A stretch of DNA of 6,595 bases. Source: a bacterium (GTDB lineage Bacteria; UBP15; UBA6099; DSWB01). The DNA lies in NCBI GenBank assembly GCA_020061125.1, contig JAGUYV010000091.1, positions 1-6,595 of the forward strand. Direction: 5' to 3'. The position numbers were made by a program, and so were the translations under genes. Under the pieces are notes generated by a model. The model saw nothing but the letters and a program-made list of their open reading frames with translations, did not search any database and had not been told where the DNA came from. Positions 1 through 5,208 of the stretch are shown one piece after another (positions within the stretch are counted from its first letter, which is position 1; each line of letters starts with the position of its first letter).

Positions 1-118
1 CATCGGCCGCGGCGTCCGCGCCAGCGTCGCCGCCGCCTATATCTCCCGCCCCGCCCGAATCGTCCAGGCCGCCGAGCAGGGCGTCAATCTCGTTCTGATC
101 CAGTGTGGGCTCTTCCAT
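1..118 (-). CDS. N-terminal fragment of a FliM/FliN-type protein (CheY-docking peptide)
   Basis: Only the first 39 codons are in the window; the gene runs off the left edge. The ATG (complement of 116-118) has a strong Shine-Dalgarno, GGAGAGGAG (126-134), about 7 nt upstream. The product begins MEEPTLDQNEIDALLGGLDD and then becomes a Gly/Ala/Asp-rich linker. The segment LDQNEIDALLGG closely resembles the N-terminal peptide of flagellar switch proteins (LSQxEIDALL in FliM), which is known to bind phosphorylated CheY, followed by a flexible tether. This supports a FliM, FliN/FliY or similar switch/chemotaxis protein, but the folded domain lies outside the window, so the exact identity is open; other proteins carrying the same peptide (for example PilZ-type ones) are possible. 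It is divergent from the pilT operon, 183 bp away. Existence as a gene is fairly sure; the family is inferred from the peptide alone. Confidence 0.7.
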   Translation of the reverse strand, partial: MEEPTLDQNEIDALLGGLDDSGGAGDIGGGDAGADAAAD

Positions 119-143
119 CGAAGCGCTCCTCTCCGCGTCCGCA

Positions 144-180
144 TTGCGAATTTTTCATTCGCAGATCTTGCTCTGCGCAA
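144..180. repeat. Nested inverted repeats in the divergent intergenic region
   Basis: A perfect 7-bp inverted repeat, TGCGAAT (145-151) and ATTCGCA (157-163), with a 5-nt loop is followed by an overlapping one, GCAGA (161-165) and TCTGC (172-176). The outer ends TTGCG (144-148) and CGCAA (176-180) are also complementary. The three pairings are partly mutually exclusive. The element lies between the FliM-like gene and pilT. It could be an operator controlling both directions, or a folded leader of the minus-strand transcript. No known regulator is recognised. Confidence 0.5.
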
Positions 181-197
181 CCCGCTCCTGCTAAGAT
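168..197 (+). promoter_or_regulatory. Candidate sigma70-like promoter for the pilT operon
   Basis: TTGCTC (168-173) and TAAGAT (192-197) are separated by 18 bp and lie about 105 bp before the pilT ATG. The -10 has a good match and the -35 a moderate one. A second AT-rich box, TAATAT (203-208), is an alternative -10. The -35 overlaps the nested inverted repeats, which would suit repression or activation there. Read by eye only. Confidence 0.35.
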
Positions 198-274
198 AAC
201 TGTAATATTTTACTCCAACAGTGCTGTGCCGTAAAGACACTCACGCCCATTTTCCGGAACGTAAATTTCTACCA

Positions 275-289
275 GTTTATCTTATAAAC
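275..289. repeat. Short palindrome just before the pilT Shine-Dalgarno
   Basis: GTTTAT (275-280) and ATAAAC (284-289) are perfect inverted copies with a 3-nt CTT loop. They abut the GGAAAG (290-295) that serves as the probable pilT ribosome binding site. The stem is AT-rich and weak as RNA, so a protein-binding role or chance are both possible. Confidence 0.35.
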
Positions 290-301
290 GGAAAGAACAC
301 A

Positions 302-1357
302 ATGGATATCAACGAAATTTTGACCAAAGCGGTGGAAGCCGGAGCGTCGGACATTCACTTTGCGCGGGACCTGCCTCCGGTGTTCAGAATCAACGGACAA
401 CTCGTGCACACGGACCTGGAAAAGCTCGAATGGGACCAGACCAAGCGCCTGGTGTTCCAGATCATGAGCGACGAGCAGAAGCACCGCCTCGCCGAGCACA
501 AGGAGCTGGATTTTTCGTACAGCATCACAGGCGGCCGGTTCCGGGTCAACGCCTTTTTCGACAACAACGGCGTGACCGCCACCTTCCGCGTGATACCGGC
601 CGCGCCGCCGGACATGAAAACCATCCTCATGCCCCCGGCGGGATACAAACTGGCGCGGCTGCGCAGCGGCCTGGTGCTGATCACCGGCCCCACGGGCGGC
701 GGCAAGTCCACCACACTGGCCGCCATGATAGATCTCATCAACAGCGAGCGAAACGCCCACATCATCACCATCGAGGACCCCATCGAGTTCATCTTTGAAA
801 GCAAAAAGAGCCTGGTGCATCAGCGCGCGGTCAGCCTGCACACCAATTCCTTCACGGACGCGCTCAAGGCCGTGCTGCGCGAGGACCCCGATGTGCTGCT
901 GGTGGGCGAAATGCGCGACCTCGAAACCATGCTCGCCGCAGTTACCATCGCCGAAACCGGCCCGCTCGTCATCGCAACCCTGCACACAGTGAATGCCGCG
1001 CAGAGCATCGGCCGCATCGTCGAGGTGTTCCCGTCATACCAGCAGCAGCAGGTGCGCTACCAGTTGAGCGTGACCCTGCGCGGGGTCATCAGCCAGCAGC
1101 TCGTGCCGCGCCGTGACCGGCCCAGCCGCATAGCCGCCCGCGAAATCATGCTCGTCACCCCGCCCATCGCCCGCCTCATCCGCGAGGGCAACATCCACCG
1201 CATCCACGAGGCCATCAAAGCCGGGGCGGACATCGGCATGATCGCCATGGACGATTCCCTGCTCTTCTACTTCAAGAAAGGCCTTGTTTCCAGAGAAGAC
1301 GCCCTGGCCCGCGCCACGGATCCGGACGCACTGGCCGCGGCCATGGACAGCCAGTAA
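302..1357 (+). CDS. pilT: PilT-family type IV pilus retraction ATPase
   Basis: A hexameric cytoplasmic ATPase of the GspE/PilT secretion-ATPase superfamily; PilT members disassemble type IV pili and power twitching motility. The 351-residue length is usual for PilT/PilU. Visible in order: an N-terminal PAS-like region opening MDINEILTKAVEAGASDIHF (1-20, typical PilT start); Walker A GPTGGGKST (129-137); Asp box ITIEDPIEF (155-163); Walker B with DPDVLLVGEMRD (195-206); His box ATLHT (225-229); an ARLIREG segment (290-296) corresponding to the PilT-specific AIRNLIRE motif; and a C-terminal MDDSLLFYFKKGLVSREDAL stretch typical of PilT. All catalytic boxes look intact. ATG 302 is chosen because family similarity begins there and GGAAAG (290-295) precedes it; a GTG at 221 would add 27 unrelated residues. 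It is followed 22 bp later by the CNB-GAF gene, probably co-transcribed. PilT versus PilU cannot be fully settled, but the C-terminus favours PilT. Confidence 0.93.
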   Translation: MDINEILTKAVEAGASDIHFARDLPPVFRINGQLVHTDLEKLEWDQTKRLVFQIMSDEQKHRLAEHKELDFSYSITGGRFRVNAFFDNNGVTATFRVIPAAPPDMKTILMPPAGYKLARLRSGLVLITGPTGGGKSTTLAAMIDLINSERNAHIITIEDPIEFIFESKKSLVHQRAVSLHTNSFTDALKAVLREDPDVLLVGEMRDLETMLAAVTIAETGPLVIATLHTVNAAQSIGRIVEVFPSYQQQQVRYQLSVTLRGVISQQLVPRRDRPSRIAAREIMLVTPPIARLIREGNIHRIHEAIKAGADIGMIAMDDSLLFYFKKGLVSREDALARATDPDALAAAMDSQ

Positions 1358-1379
1358 ACCGGCCCAGGAACACATGCTT

Positions 1380-2330
1380 ATGAACCTGAAAGACATCGAA
1401 CTGTTCAAGGACTTCAACGCCGAGGAGCTGCAGCGATTCGAGGGCGTGGCCGAAGAAATCGTGCTGAACCTGGGAGAAATGCTCTTCGAGGAAGGCGAAC
1501 CCGGAGACGCGCTGTACATCGTGGAGCAGGGTGCGGTGCGCATCTTCAAAACCCTGGACCGGACCACGGGCGAAGAAAAAAGCCTGGCCCTTCTCGAACC
1601 CGGCACCTATCTGGGCGAAATGACGCTCATTGACGGTACGCCCCGCTCGGCCTCGGCGCGCGCGGAAATCCCGTCCCGGATTCTGCGCATCACGCGCGAC
1701 AATTTTCTGCGCCTGCTGCGCGAGTACCCCCAGGCCGCCATCCGCCTGTTCGTGTCCTTCATGCGCGTAATGTCCCAGCGCCTGCGCCAGACCAACGAGG
1801 AACTCGTGGTCATGTACCAGATCGGCCGTCTCATCGGCGCGGCCCCGCCCACTGGCGAGCTGGTGCGCGGCGTGCTCGAACGCGCCATGGCCGGCACGGG
1901 CGCAGCCTGGGGCGTGTTCTTCCGCGTCAACGACATCACCGGAAATCTCGAAGCCGCCGAAGCCGTGGGCAAGGGGTTCGAGTCCGTTCTGGACCTCAAA
2001 ACAAAACTCGATCAGGGCCTGGCGGGCCTGTGCCTCAAAGAAGGACAGGCCCTGAAAATTGACGATTCCGAAGACGACATCTGGATGGAAAATCTGCAGC
2101 GGTTCGGATATGAACGCAAAGCCATGATCGCCGCGCCGCTGATATACAGGGACACCCCCATCGGCGCGCTGATCCTGGGCGAGCCGCAGAATGCACCCGA
2201 GTTCAACAGCGCCAACCTCAACCTGGTGGAAGCCGTGACCAGCGAAGCCGCGGCCGCGCTCGAGGCTTCGCTCATGCAGGCCGACGCCGCCTCACGCGAG
2301 AAACACGACCGCCACTTTTTCAGATTCTGA
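1380..2330 (+). CDS. Cyclic-nucleotide-binding domain + GAF domain signalling protein
   Basis: A 316-residue soluble two-sensor protein with no catalytic output domain. Residues about 1-120 form a Crp-type cyclic-nucleotide-binding beta-barrel: GEMLFEEGEPGDALYIVEQG (32-51) and the phosphate-binding cassette LGEMTLIDGTPRSASA (78-93), keeping the Glu (E80) and Arg (R89) that contact the ribose and phosphate in cAMP/cGMP binders. A helical linker (about 112-150) leads to a GAF domain (about 150-298). There is no helix-turn-helix, so it is unlikely to be a transcription factor. The gene follows pilT by 22 bp, suggesting it adjusts the retraction motor in response to a nucleotide; that link is inference. 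The start is uncertain: AGGAA (1366-1370) lies 9 nt before ATG 1380 but only 3 nt before ATG 1374, which would give two extra residues. An upstream in-frame start at 1284 lies inside pilT and is not credible. Confidence 0.88.
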   Translation: MNLKDIELFKDFNAEELQRFEGVAEEIVLNLGEMLFEEGEPGDALYIVEQGAVRIFKTLDRTTGEEKSLALLEPGTYLGEMTLIDGTPRSASARAEIPSRILRITRDNFLRLLREYPQAAIRLFVSFMRVMSQRLRQTNEELVVMYQIGRLIGAAPPTGELVRGVLERAMAGTGAAWGVFFRVNDITGNLEAAEAVGKGFESVLDLKTKLDQGLAGLCLKEGQALKIDDSEDDIWMENLQRFGYERKAMIAAPLIYRDTPIGALILGEPQNAPEFNSANLNLVEAVTSEAAAALEASLMQADAASREKHDRHFFRF

Positions 2331-2359
2331 AAATATTATCTTTATGGCATCTGCTCTAT

Positions 2360-2384
2360 GGGCGCGCATCGGTGCGCACAGCCC
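2360..2384. repeat. GC-rich hairpin downstream of the CNB-GAF gene
   Basis: GCGCA (2364-2368) pairs with TGCGC (2373-2377) around a TCGG tetraloop. An outer GGGC (2360-2363) can pair with GCCC (2381-2384) across a 3-nt bulge. It lies 30 bp past the stop of the plus-strand operon. No T-run follows, so it is at best part of an RNA 3' end structure rather than a classical intrinsic terminator. Confidence 0.35.
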
Positions 2385-2402
2385 GGAGCCGGACACGGTG
2401 AA

Positions 2403-2432
2403 ACAGCGGGCGGACAACTGCCCTCCCGCTGT
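2403..2432. terminator. Possible bidirectional terminator hairpin between convergent genes
   Basis: ACAGCGGG (2403-2410) and CCCGCTGT (2425-2432) form a perfect 8-bp stem with a 14-nt loop, in the 147-bp gap where the pilT operon and the repeat-protein gene converge. Position fits a terminator for either side. The tract after the stem is weak: only TTT on the minus strand and none on the plus strand. Termination is therefore plausible but unproven. Confidence 0.4.
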
Positions 2433-2477
2433 GGAAATCAACCGGGTATTCTCTTGTGCCTCAAGCTGAAACTGTCG

Positions 2478-3149
2478 TCAGTCAGCCTGCACCAGCCTGC
2501 CGCCGCGCATCACGAACATTCGGTTTGCGTTGCGCGCGGCAGTCCCGCCCTTGGCCTTGAGCCTTCTCTTGGCCTCGCGCCGGCGGGACTTGACCTGCGC
2601 GTAGTCAATACCCGCGGCCGTCACGGCCCGGCTCCACGCGCCGAAAAACTTCTGCCCCGCGGCCAGCAGCTTGGAGTCCATGTCCAGCATGGCGATCTGC
2701 GAGATGTCCAGCCCCTGGTTGTAATACTCGCGGATCTTGCCGGTGATGGTCTCCCTGGTCCAGGTGCCGCGCTTCTTCACATCCCCGTAGTCGTAGCCCG
2801 CGGCTTCGACCGCTTTCTGGATGTTTCCGAACAGGCGGCGCGCAGCGTTCCACAACCTGGGATGGTTCATCTCCAGATGCAATGTGTTGATGGGATCGCC
2901 GCGCTCGGCAAGCTGGCGGATGCGCGCCTTGACCTCATCCTCGTCCCAGTAATTGATCAGCCTGGTTTTGGGATGAAGGCCCGCGGCCCGAAGCGCATCG
3001 GGCCACCCGCCGAAGAACTGATAAATCGCATCCTTAAGCCCAGCATCGCCGTCGCTCGAAAAGTGGATGCTTCTCCCGCCGCCGCTGCGCTGCTGCAGCT
3101 CTTCGAGCACTTTTTCCGAGGTCCAGCCCCCGGTCTGCCACTTCGTCAT
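2478..3149 (-). CDS. Three-repeat protein of the homing-endonuclease-associated (HNH_repeat) type
   Basis: A 223-residue, probably cytoplasmic protein made almost wholly of three degenerate units of about 50 residues: 9-58, 68-119 and 130-181. Each starts with Trp plus acidic/polar residues (WTSEKV, WDEDEV, WTRETI), has a helix with IRQL/IREY in units 2 and 3, and ends FFGGWPDALRAAG, LFGNIQKAVEAAG or FFGAWSRAVTAAG followed by L, YDY or IDY. This pattern resembles the Pfam homing endonuclease-associated repeat, thought to bind DNA. A basic segment KSRRREAKRRLKAK (187-200) follows, consistent with nucleic-acid binding. No HNH, GIY-YIG or LAGLIDADG nuclease motif is present. ATG 3149 is chosen because AAAGGAG (3158-3164) lies 8 nt upstream; a TTG six codons earlier falls over that site. 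Neighbours give no functional clue. A weak promoter may lie upstream (TTGTTC 3211-3216, TAATAA 3189-3194). Function is unknown. Confidence 0.82.
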   Translation of the reverse strand: MTKWQTGGWTSEKVLEELQQRSGGGRSIHFSSDGDAGLKDAIYQFFGGWPDALRAAGLHPKTRLINYWDEDEVKARIRQLAERGDPINTLHLEMNHPRLWNAARRLFGNIQKAVEAAGYDYGDVKKRGTWTRETITGKIREYYNQGLDISQIAMLDMDSKLLAAGQKFFGAWSRAVTAAGIDYAQVKSRRREAKRRLKAKGGTAARNANRMFVMRGGRLVQAD

Positions 3150-3157
3150 GGCATCTA

Positions 3158-3164
3158 CTCCTTT
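3158..3164 (-). promoter_or_regulatory. Ribosome binding site of the repeat-protein gene
   Basis: The minus strand reads AAAGGAG, 8 nt before the ATG at 3149. It fixes this ATG as the start, since the alternative TTG at 3167 immediately precedes and overlaps the site. Just upstream is the palindrome TATTTAAATA (3173-3182) in an AT-rich stretch. Confidence 0.75.
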
Positions 3165-3328
3165 CAACGGCTTATTTAAATATTCCTATTATTAGTAGCC
3201 ACGCGGAAACGAACAAATACAAAACCGATTCTGCGGCCTTGGTTATTTATGATACCCGCTTCTGACAGATTTGAAACAAAATTTTTCAAATTGTTTTGCG
3301 AATGCTTGACAGGTTGTCTGCAAAAAAC

Positions 3329-3359
3329 AATTGCCGGGAGATCTTCCCTTTCGGGAATT
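3329..3359. repeat. Imperfect inverted repeat between antiporter terminator and repeat-protein gene
   Basis: AATTGCCG (3329-3336) and CGGGAATT (3352-3359) pair at seven of eight positions. An inner GGA/TCC pair and an alternative stem TTCCC/GGGAA share the same bases. It lies directly downstream of the antiporter terminator on the minus strand and upstream of the repeat gene. It may be a back-up 3' structure or a binding site; nothing more can be said from sequence. Confidence 0.35.
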
Positions 3360-3361
3360 AG

Positions 3362-3402
3362 AAAAACAAAGCCGCCGGAACGGCGAACCGGTCCCGGCGG
3401 CT
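3362..3402 (-). terminator. Rho-independent terminator of the antiporter gene
   Basis: On the minus strand AGCCGCCGG (complement of 3394-3402) and CCGGCGGCT (complement of 3370-3378) form a perfect 9-bp GC-rich stem with a 15-nt loop, followed directly by TTTGTTTTT (3362-3370). This is a classical intrinsic terminator, 28 bp past the antiporter stop codon. It separates the antiporter transcript from the repeat-protein gene downstream. Confidence 0.88.
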
Positions 3403-3429
3403 ATTTGAAATCATTACTTCCGGCTGATT

Positions 3430-4986
3430 TCAGCCTCTGAAGAACACAAATGTGGTGAGCACGAACAGCGGGATCAGGATGGCGATGGACCAGGCCATGT
3501 AGCCCAGGAACGAGGGCATGGGCACTTCGTTTTCCTCGCAGATGGACTTAACCATGAAGTTGGGCGCGTTGCCGATGTAGGTGTTGGCGCCCATGAAGAC
3601 TGCGCCCATGCTGATGGCCAGCAGAATCTGCTGGGGCACGCAGCCATCCTTTACAACCACGCAACCAGCCCCGCCTATGGTTTGAGCCAGGGACAGAAAT
3701 GTGAGATATGTGGGAGCATTGTCCAGGAAGCTGGAAAGGCCGCCCGCCATCCAGAAGTACTGCCATGGCTCCGTTACATTCAACTGGCCGTGACTGCCCA
3801 TGTACGCCAGAATGTTCAGAGCGGGGATCATGCAGGAGAAAATCGCGGCGAACAGGATGGCCACCTCTTTGACCGGGAACCAGGTGAAACCGTTTTCCTC
3901 GCGCAGAGCCTTGGGCGTGAACGCCAGGCTTAAAAACGCCATGCCCCACATGAGGCCCATCTGTAGAAAATCGGGCAGACAGTTGAATCCGAAGATGTTG
4001 AAATCGGCGATGGCCGGGGTCTTGCTGAACACGAATCCGTACAGAAGCACTGTGGCGAGCACGCCGCCCAGGAACAGGAAGTTCACGGCGCCAGCAATCT
4101 GGAATTTTTCCTTGGGGCCTTTTGTTTCCGCCACGCCGCCGTCCTTCTTGAGCATGATCGTGTCAACGATTGCGAACACAGCGAGCAGGATGCCGCACAT
4201 GAACGCCCAACCGGGCAACATGTGGATGAGCGTCCATTCGAAGGGCACGCCCTGCAGGAAGCCCAGGAACAGGGGTGGATCGCCGAGCGGGGTCAGGGAA
4301 CCGCCGATGTTGCTCACGATGAAAATAAAGAAAATGAATATGTGCAACTTGGTTTTGCGCTCTTTGTTGATGCGCAGCATGGGGCGGATGAGCACCATGG
4401 AAGCGCCTGCGGTGCCAACGAAACTGGCGATGACCGCGCCGATGCCAAGGAAAATCACATTGGTGATCGTGGAGCTTTTGAAGGAGCCTCGGATCAGGAT
4501 GCCGCCCGAGATCACGAAAAGGGACCCCACAAGGGCGATAAACGACCCATATTCGATAATGGTGTGAATCGTCTTGGTTTGCAGCATGATGAGCATGGCG
4601 ATGAGCATGGGAACAGCAAAAGCCATGGACACCTTGGGGAAATTGTGGTGCCACCAGTGGCCGTTGACCAGGGGCACGATGGCGATGCAGAGCAGGATGC
4701 CGACAAAGGGAATGACCCAGAAGATGCTCATTTTGATGGGCCCGTGACCGCCGCCGTGCTCACCTTCGGAAGCTGCGGCATGTTCGTCACCGTGCGCCGG
4801 GGCCGCATGCTCGTCTGCGTGCCCGGCGGCCGGGGCGGCGTGTTCGTCGTGCGCTTCCTGGGCCATTGCCGTCGTTGCTCCGGGCAGCCAGGCCAGTGGA
4901 GCGCGCGCTGGCAGCGCCAGAGCACACAGCAGAAGCAGCGCGCTCATGGCCATCATGCGCTTCCAGTCTGTTGAAATGATTTTCAT
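3430..4986 (-). CDS. NhaD-like / CitMHS_2 sodium:proton antiporter with exported His-rich N-terminus
   Basis: A 518-residue inner-membrane ion transporter of the IT (ion transporter) superfamily, probably exchanging Na+ for H+; a carboxylate substrate cannot be excluded because the Pfam family is named for citrate transport. Residues 1-42 look like a signal sequence (basic MKIISTDWKR, hydrophobic core 12-25, then AMA before Q43). Residues 43-82 are His/Asp/Glu/Ala-rich. About 11-12 membrane segments follow from residue 86. Family signatures: SNIGGSLTPLGDPPLFLGFL (225-244), GGLSSFLDNAPTYLTFLSLA (415-434) and FMGANTYIGNAPNFMVKSIC (464-483), the last two being the C-terminal hairpin/helix region of this family. 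ATG 4986 is supported by GGAGG 6 nt upstream; an in-frame extension to 5064 adds 26 residues that precede the signal sequence and is unlikely. The TGA stop lies within the palindrome GGCTGATTTCAGCC (3422-3435). It is monocistronic, with its own leader and terminator. Confidence 0.88.
   Translation of the reverse strand: MKIISTDWKRMMAMSALLLLCALALPARAPLAWLPGATTAMAQEAHDEHAAPAAGHADEHAAPAHGDEHAAASEGEHGGGHGPIKMSIFWVIPFVGILLCIAIVPLVNGHWWHHNFPKVSMAFAVPMLIAMLIMLQTKTIHTIIEYGSFIALVGSLFVISGGILIRGSFKSSTITNVIFLGIGAVIASFVGTAGASMVLIRPMLRINKERKTKLHIFIFFIFIVSNIGGSLTPLGDPPLFLGFLQGVPFEWTLIHMLPGWAFMCGILLAVFAIVDTIMLKKDGGVAETKGPKEKFQIAGAVNFLFLGGVLATVLLYGFVFSKTPAIADFNIFGFNCLPDFLQMGLMWGMAFLSLAFTPKALREENGFTWFPVKEVAILFAAIFSCMIPALNILAYMGSHGQLNVTEPWQYFWMAGGLSSFLDNAPTYLTFLSLAQTIGGAGCVVVKDGCVPQQILLAISMGAVFMGANTYIGNAPNFMVKSICEENEVPMPSFLGYMAWSIAILIPLFVLTTFVFFRG
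4744..4860 (-). other. His-rich acidic repeat segment of the antiporter
   Basis: This codes for antiporter residues 43-81, with eight His (46, 49, 56, 60, 65, 69, 77, 81) among Asp/Glu, Ala and Gly. The pentapeptide DEHAA recurs three times (47-51, 58-62, 67-71), so the DNA is an imperfect repeat with steps of 33 and 27 bp. If the signal sequence is cleaved or acts as a first anchor, the segment faces the periplasm. Metal (zinc, nickel) binding or pH sensing are plausible for such composition but not shown. Confidence 0.7.
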
Positions 4987-4992
4987 AACCTT

Positions 4993-4997
4993 CCTCC
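4993..4997 (-). promoter_or_regulatory. Ribosome binding site of the antiporter gene
   Basis: The minus strand reads GGAGG within CGGAGGAAGG, 6 nt before ATG 4986. Its strength and spacing decide the start against the longer open frame that begins at 5064. Confidence 0.8.
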
Positions 4998-5014
4998 GTT
5001 TTGTTCGTGTGGTT

Positions 5015-5106
5015 CCGGATTCAAGATCCGGGATGTCGCGTAATGCGGTTGCGTTTATCCTCAACGGGCGTCCGGGCGCGGCACATATGCCGACGCAAAT
5101 CCGTCG
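5015..5106 (-). promoter_or_regulatory. Structured 5' leader of the antiporter mRNA (hairpins)
   Basis: Several perfect hairpins sit between the candidate promoter and the Shine-Dalgarno: CCGGAT (5015-5020) with ATCCGG (5026-5031), loop 5 nt; CGGCA (5079-5083) with TGCCG (5088-5092), loop CATA; and CGACG (5091-5095) with CGTCG (5102-5106), loop 6 nt. The last two share two bases, so they compete. A leader of roughly 150 nt before an antiporter gene could hold a cation- or pH-responsive RNA. I cannot match it to a known riboswitch class. Confidence 0.4.
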
Positions 5107-5144
5107 CTCCCGCAGTGTCCGAAAACTGCAACTTGGGAATTATA

Positions 5145-5174
5145 TATAAATCTAATTGATATGAACACTGTCAA
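5145..5174 (-). promoter_or_regulatory. Candidate sigma70-like promoter of the antiporter gene
   Basis: On the minus strand a perfect TTGACA (complement of 5169-5174) is followed after 18 bp by TTTATA (complement of 5145-5150) in a very AT-rich stretch. The -10 is only a partial match. A better TATAAT (complement of 5139-5144) lies 24 bp from TTGACA, too far to pair with it. The region is probably a promoter, but the exact -10 is uncertain. Confidence 0.45.
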
Positions 5175-5199
5175 ACACATGATTTCAAAAACTGTGTTT
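5164..5199. repeat. Clustered AACAC half-sites and inverted repeat over the antiporter -35
   Basis: AACAC occurs at 5164-5168 and 5174-5178 as direct repeats 10 bp apart (one helical turn), and its inverse GTGTT at 5194-5198. The larger pair AAACACA (5173-5179) and TGTGTTT (5193-5199) is a perfect 7-bp inverted repeat with a 13-nt spacer. The cluster covers the -35 region of the candidate promoter, so a regulator site is likely on position. In RNA the stem could also form after the upstream GH94-like gene, but no T-run follows. Confidence 0.45.
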
Positions 5200-5208
5200 C
5201 GCTCCGGA

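Noticed and set aside
221-301. GTG-initiated 27-residue N-terminal extension of PilT
   Set aside because: The added residues do not resemble PilT, the family start matches ATG 302, and a Shine-Dalgarno lies directly before 302.
269-985. 238-codon open frame on the minus strand under pilT
   Set aside because: It is antisense to an intact, unmistakable PilT gene; its composition is that of a shadow frame in GC-rich DNA and it shows no family features.
1284-1379. Upstream start for the CNB-GAF gene inside pilT
   Set aside because: The extra residues are a frame-shifted reading of the PilT C-terminus; ATGs at 1374 and 1380 sit beside an AGGAA.
2358-3179. 273-codon plus-strand open frame
   Set aside because: It is antisense to the three-repeat protein, whose repeat structure and Shine-Dalgarno show that the minus strand is coding. 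No domain features are seen in the plus frame.
3306-3334. Perfect plus-strand TTGACA as a promoter
   Set aside because: At 17 bp spacing the -10 position reads AATTGC, a poor match, and no plus-strand gene lies downstream.
3249-3440. 63-codon plus-strand open frame in the intergenic region
   Set aside because: It runs through the antiporter terminator hairpin and into the antiporter 3' end, with no convincing ribosome binding site and no recognisable motif.
3800-4974. Long plus-strand open frames opposite the antiporter (3800-4567 and 4222-4974)
   Set aside because: They are complementary shadows of the antiporter, whose membrane segments and family motifs are clearly on the minus strand.
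4987-5064. 26-residue N-terminal extension of the antiporter
   Set aside because: It would put polar residues before a well-formed signal sequence, and the strong GGAGG is placed for ATG 4986. The DNA here looks like a structured leader.
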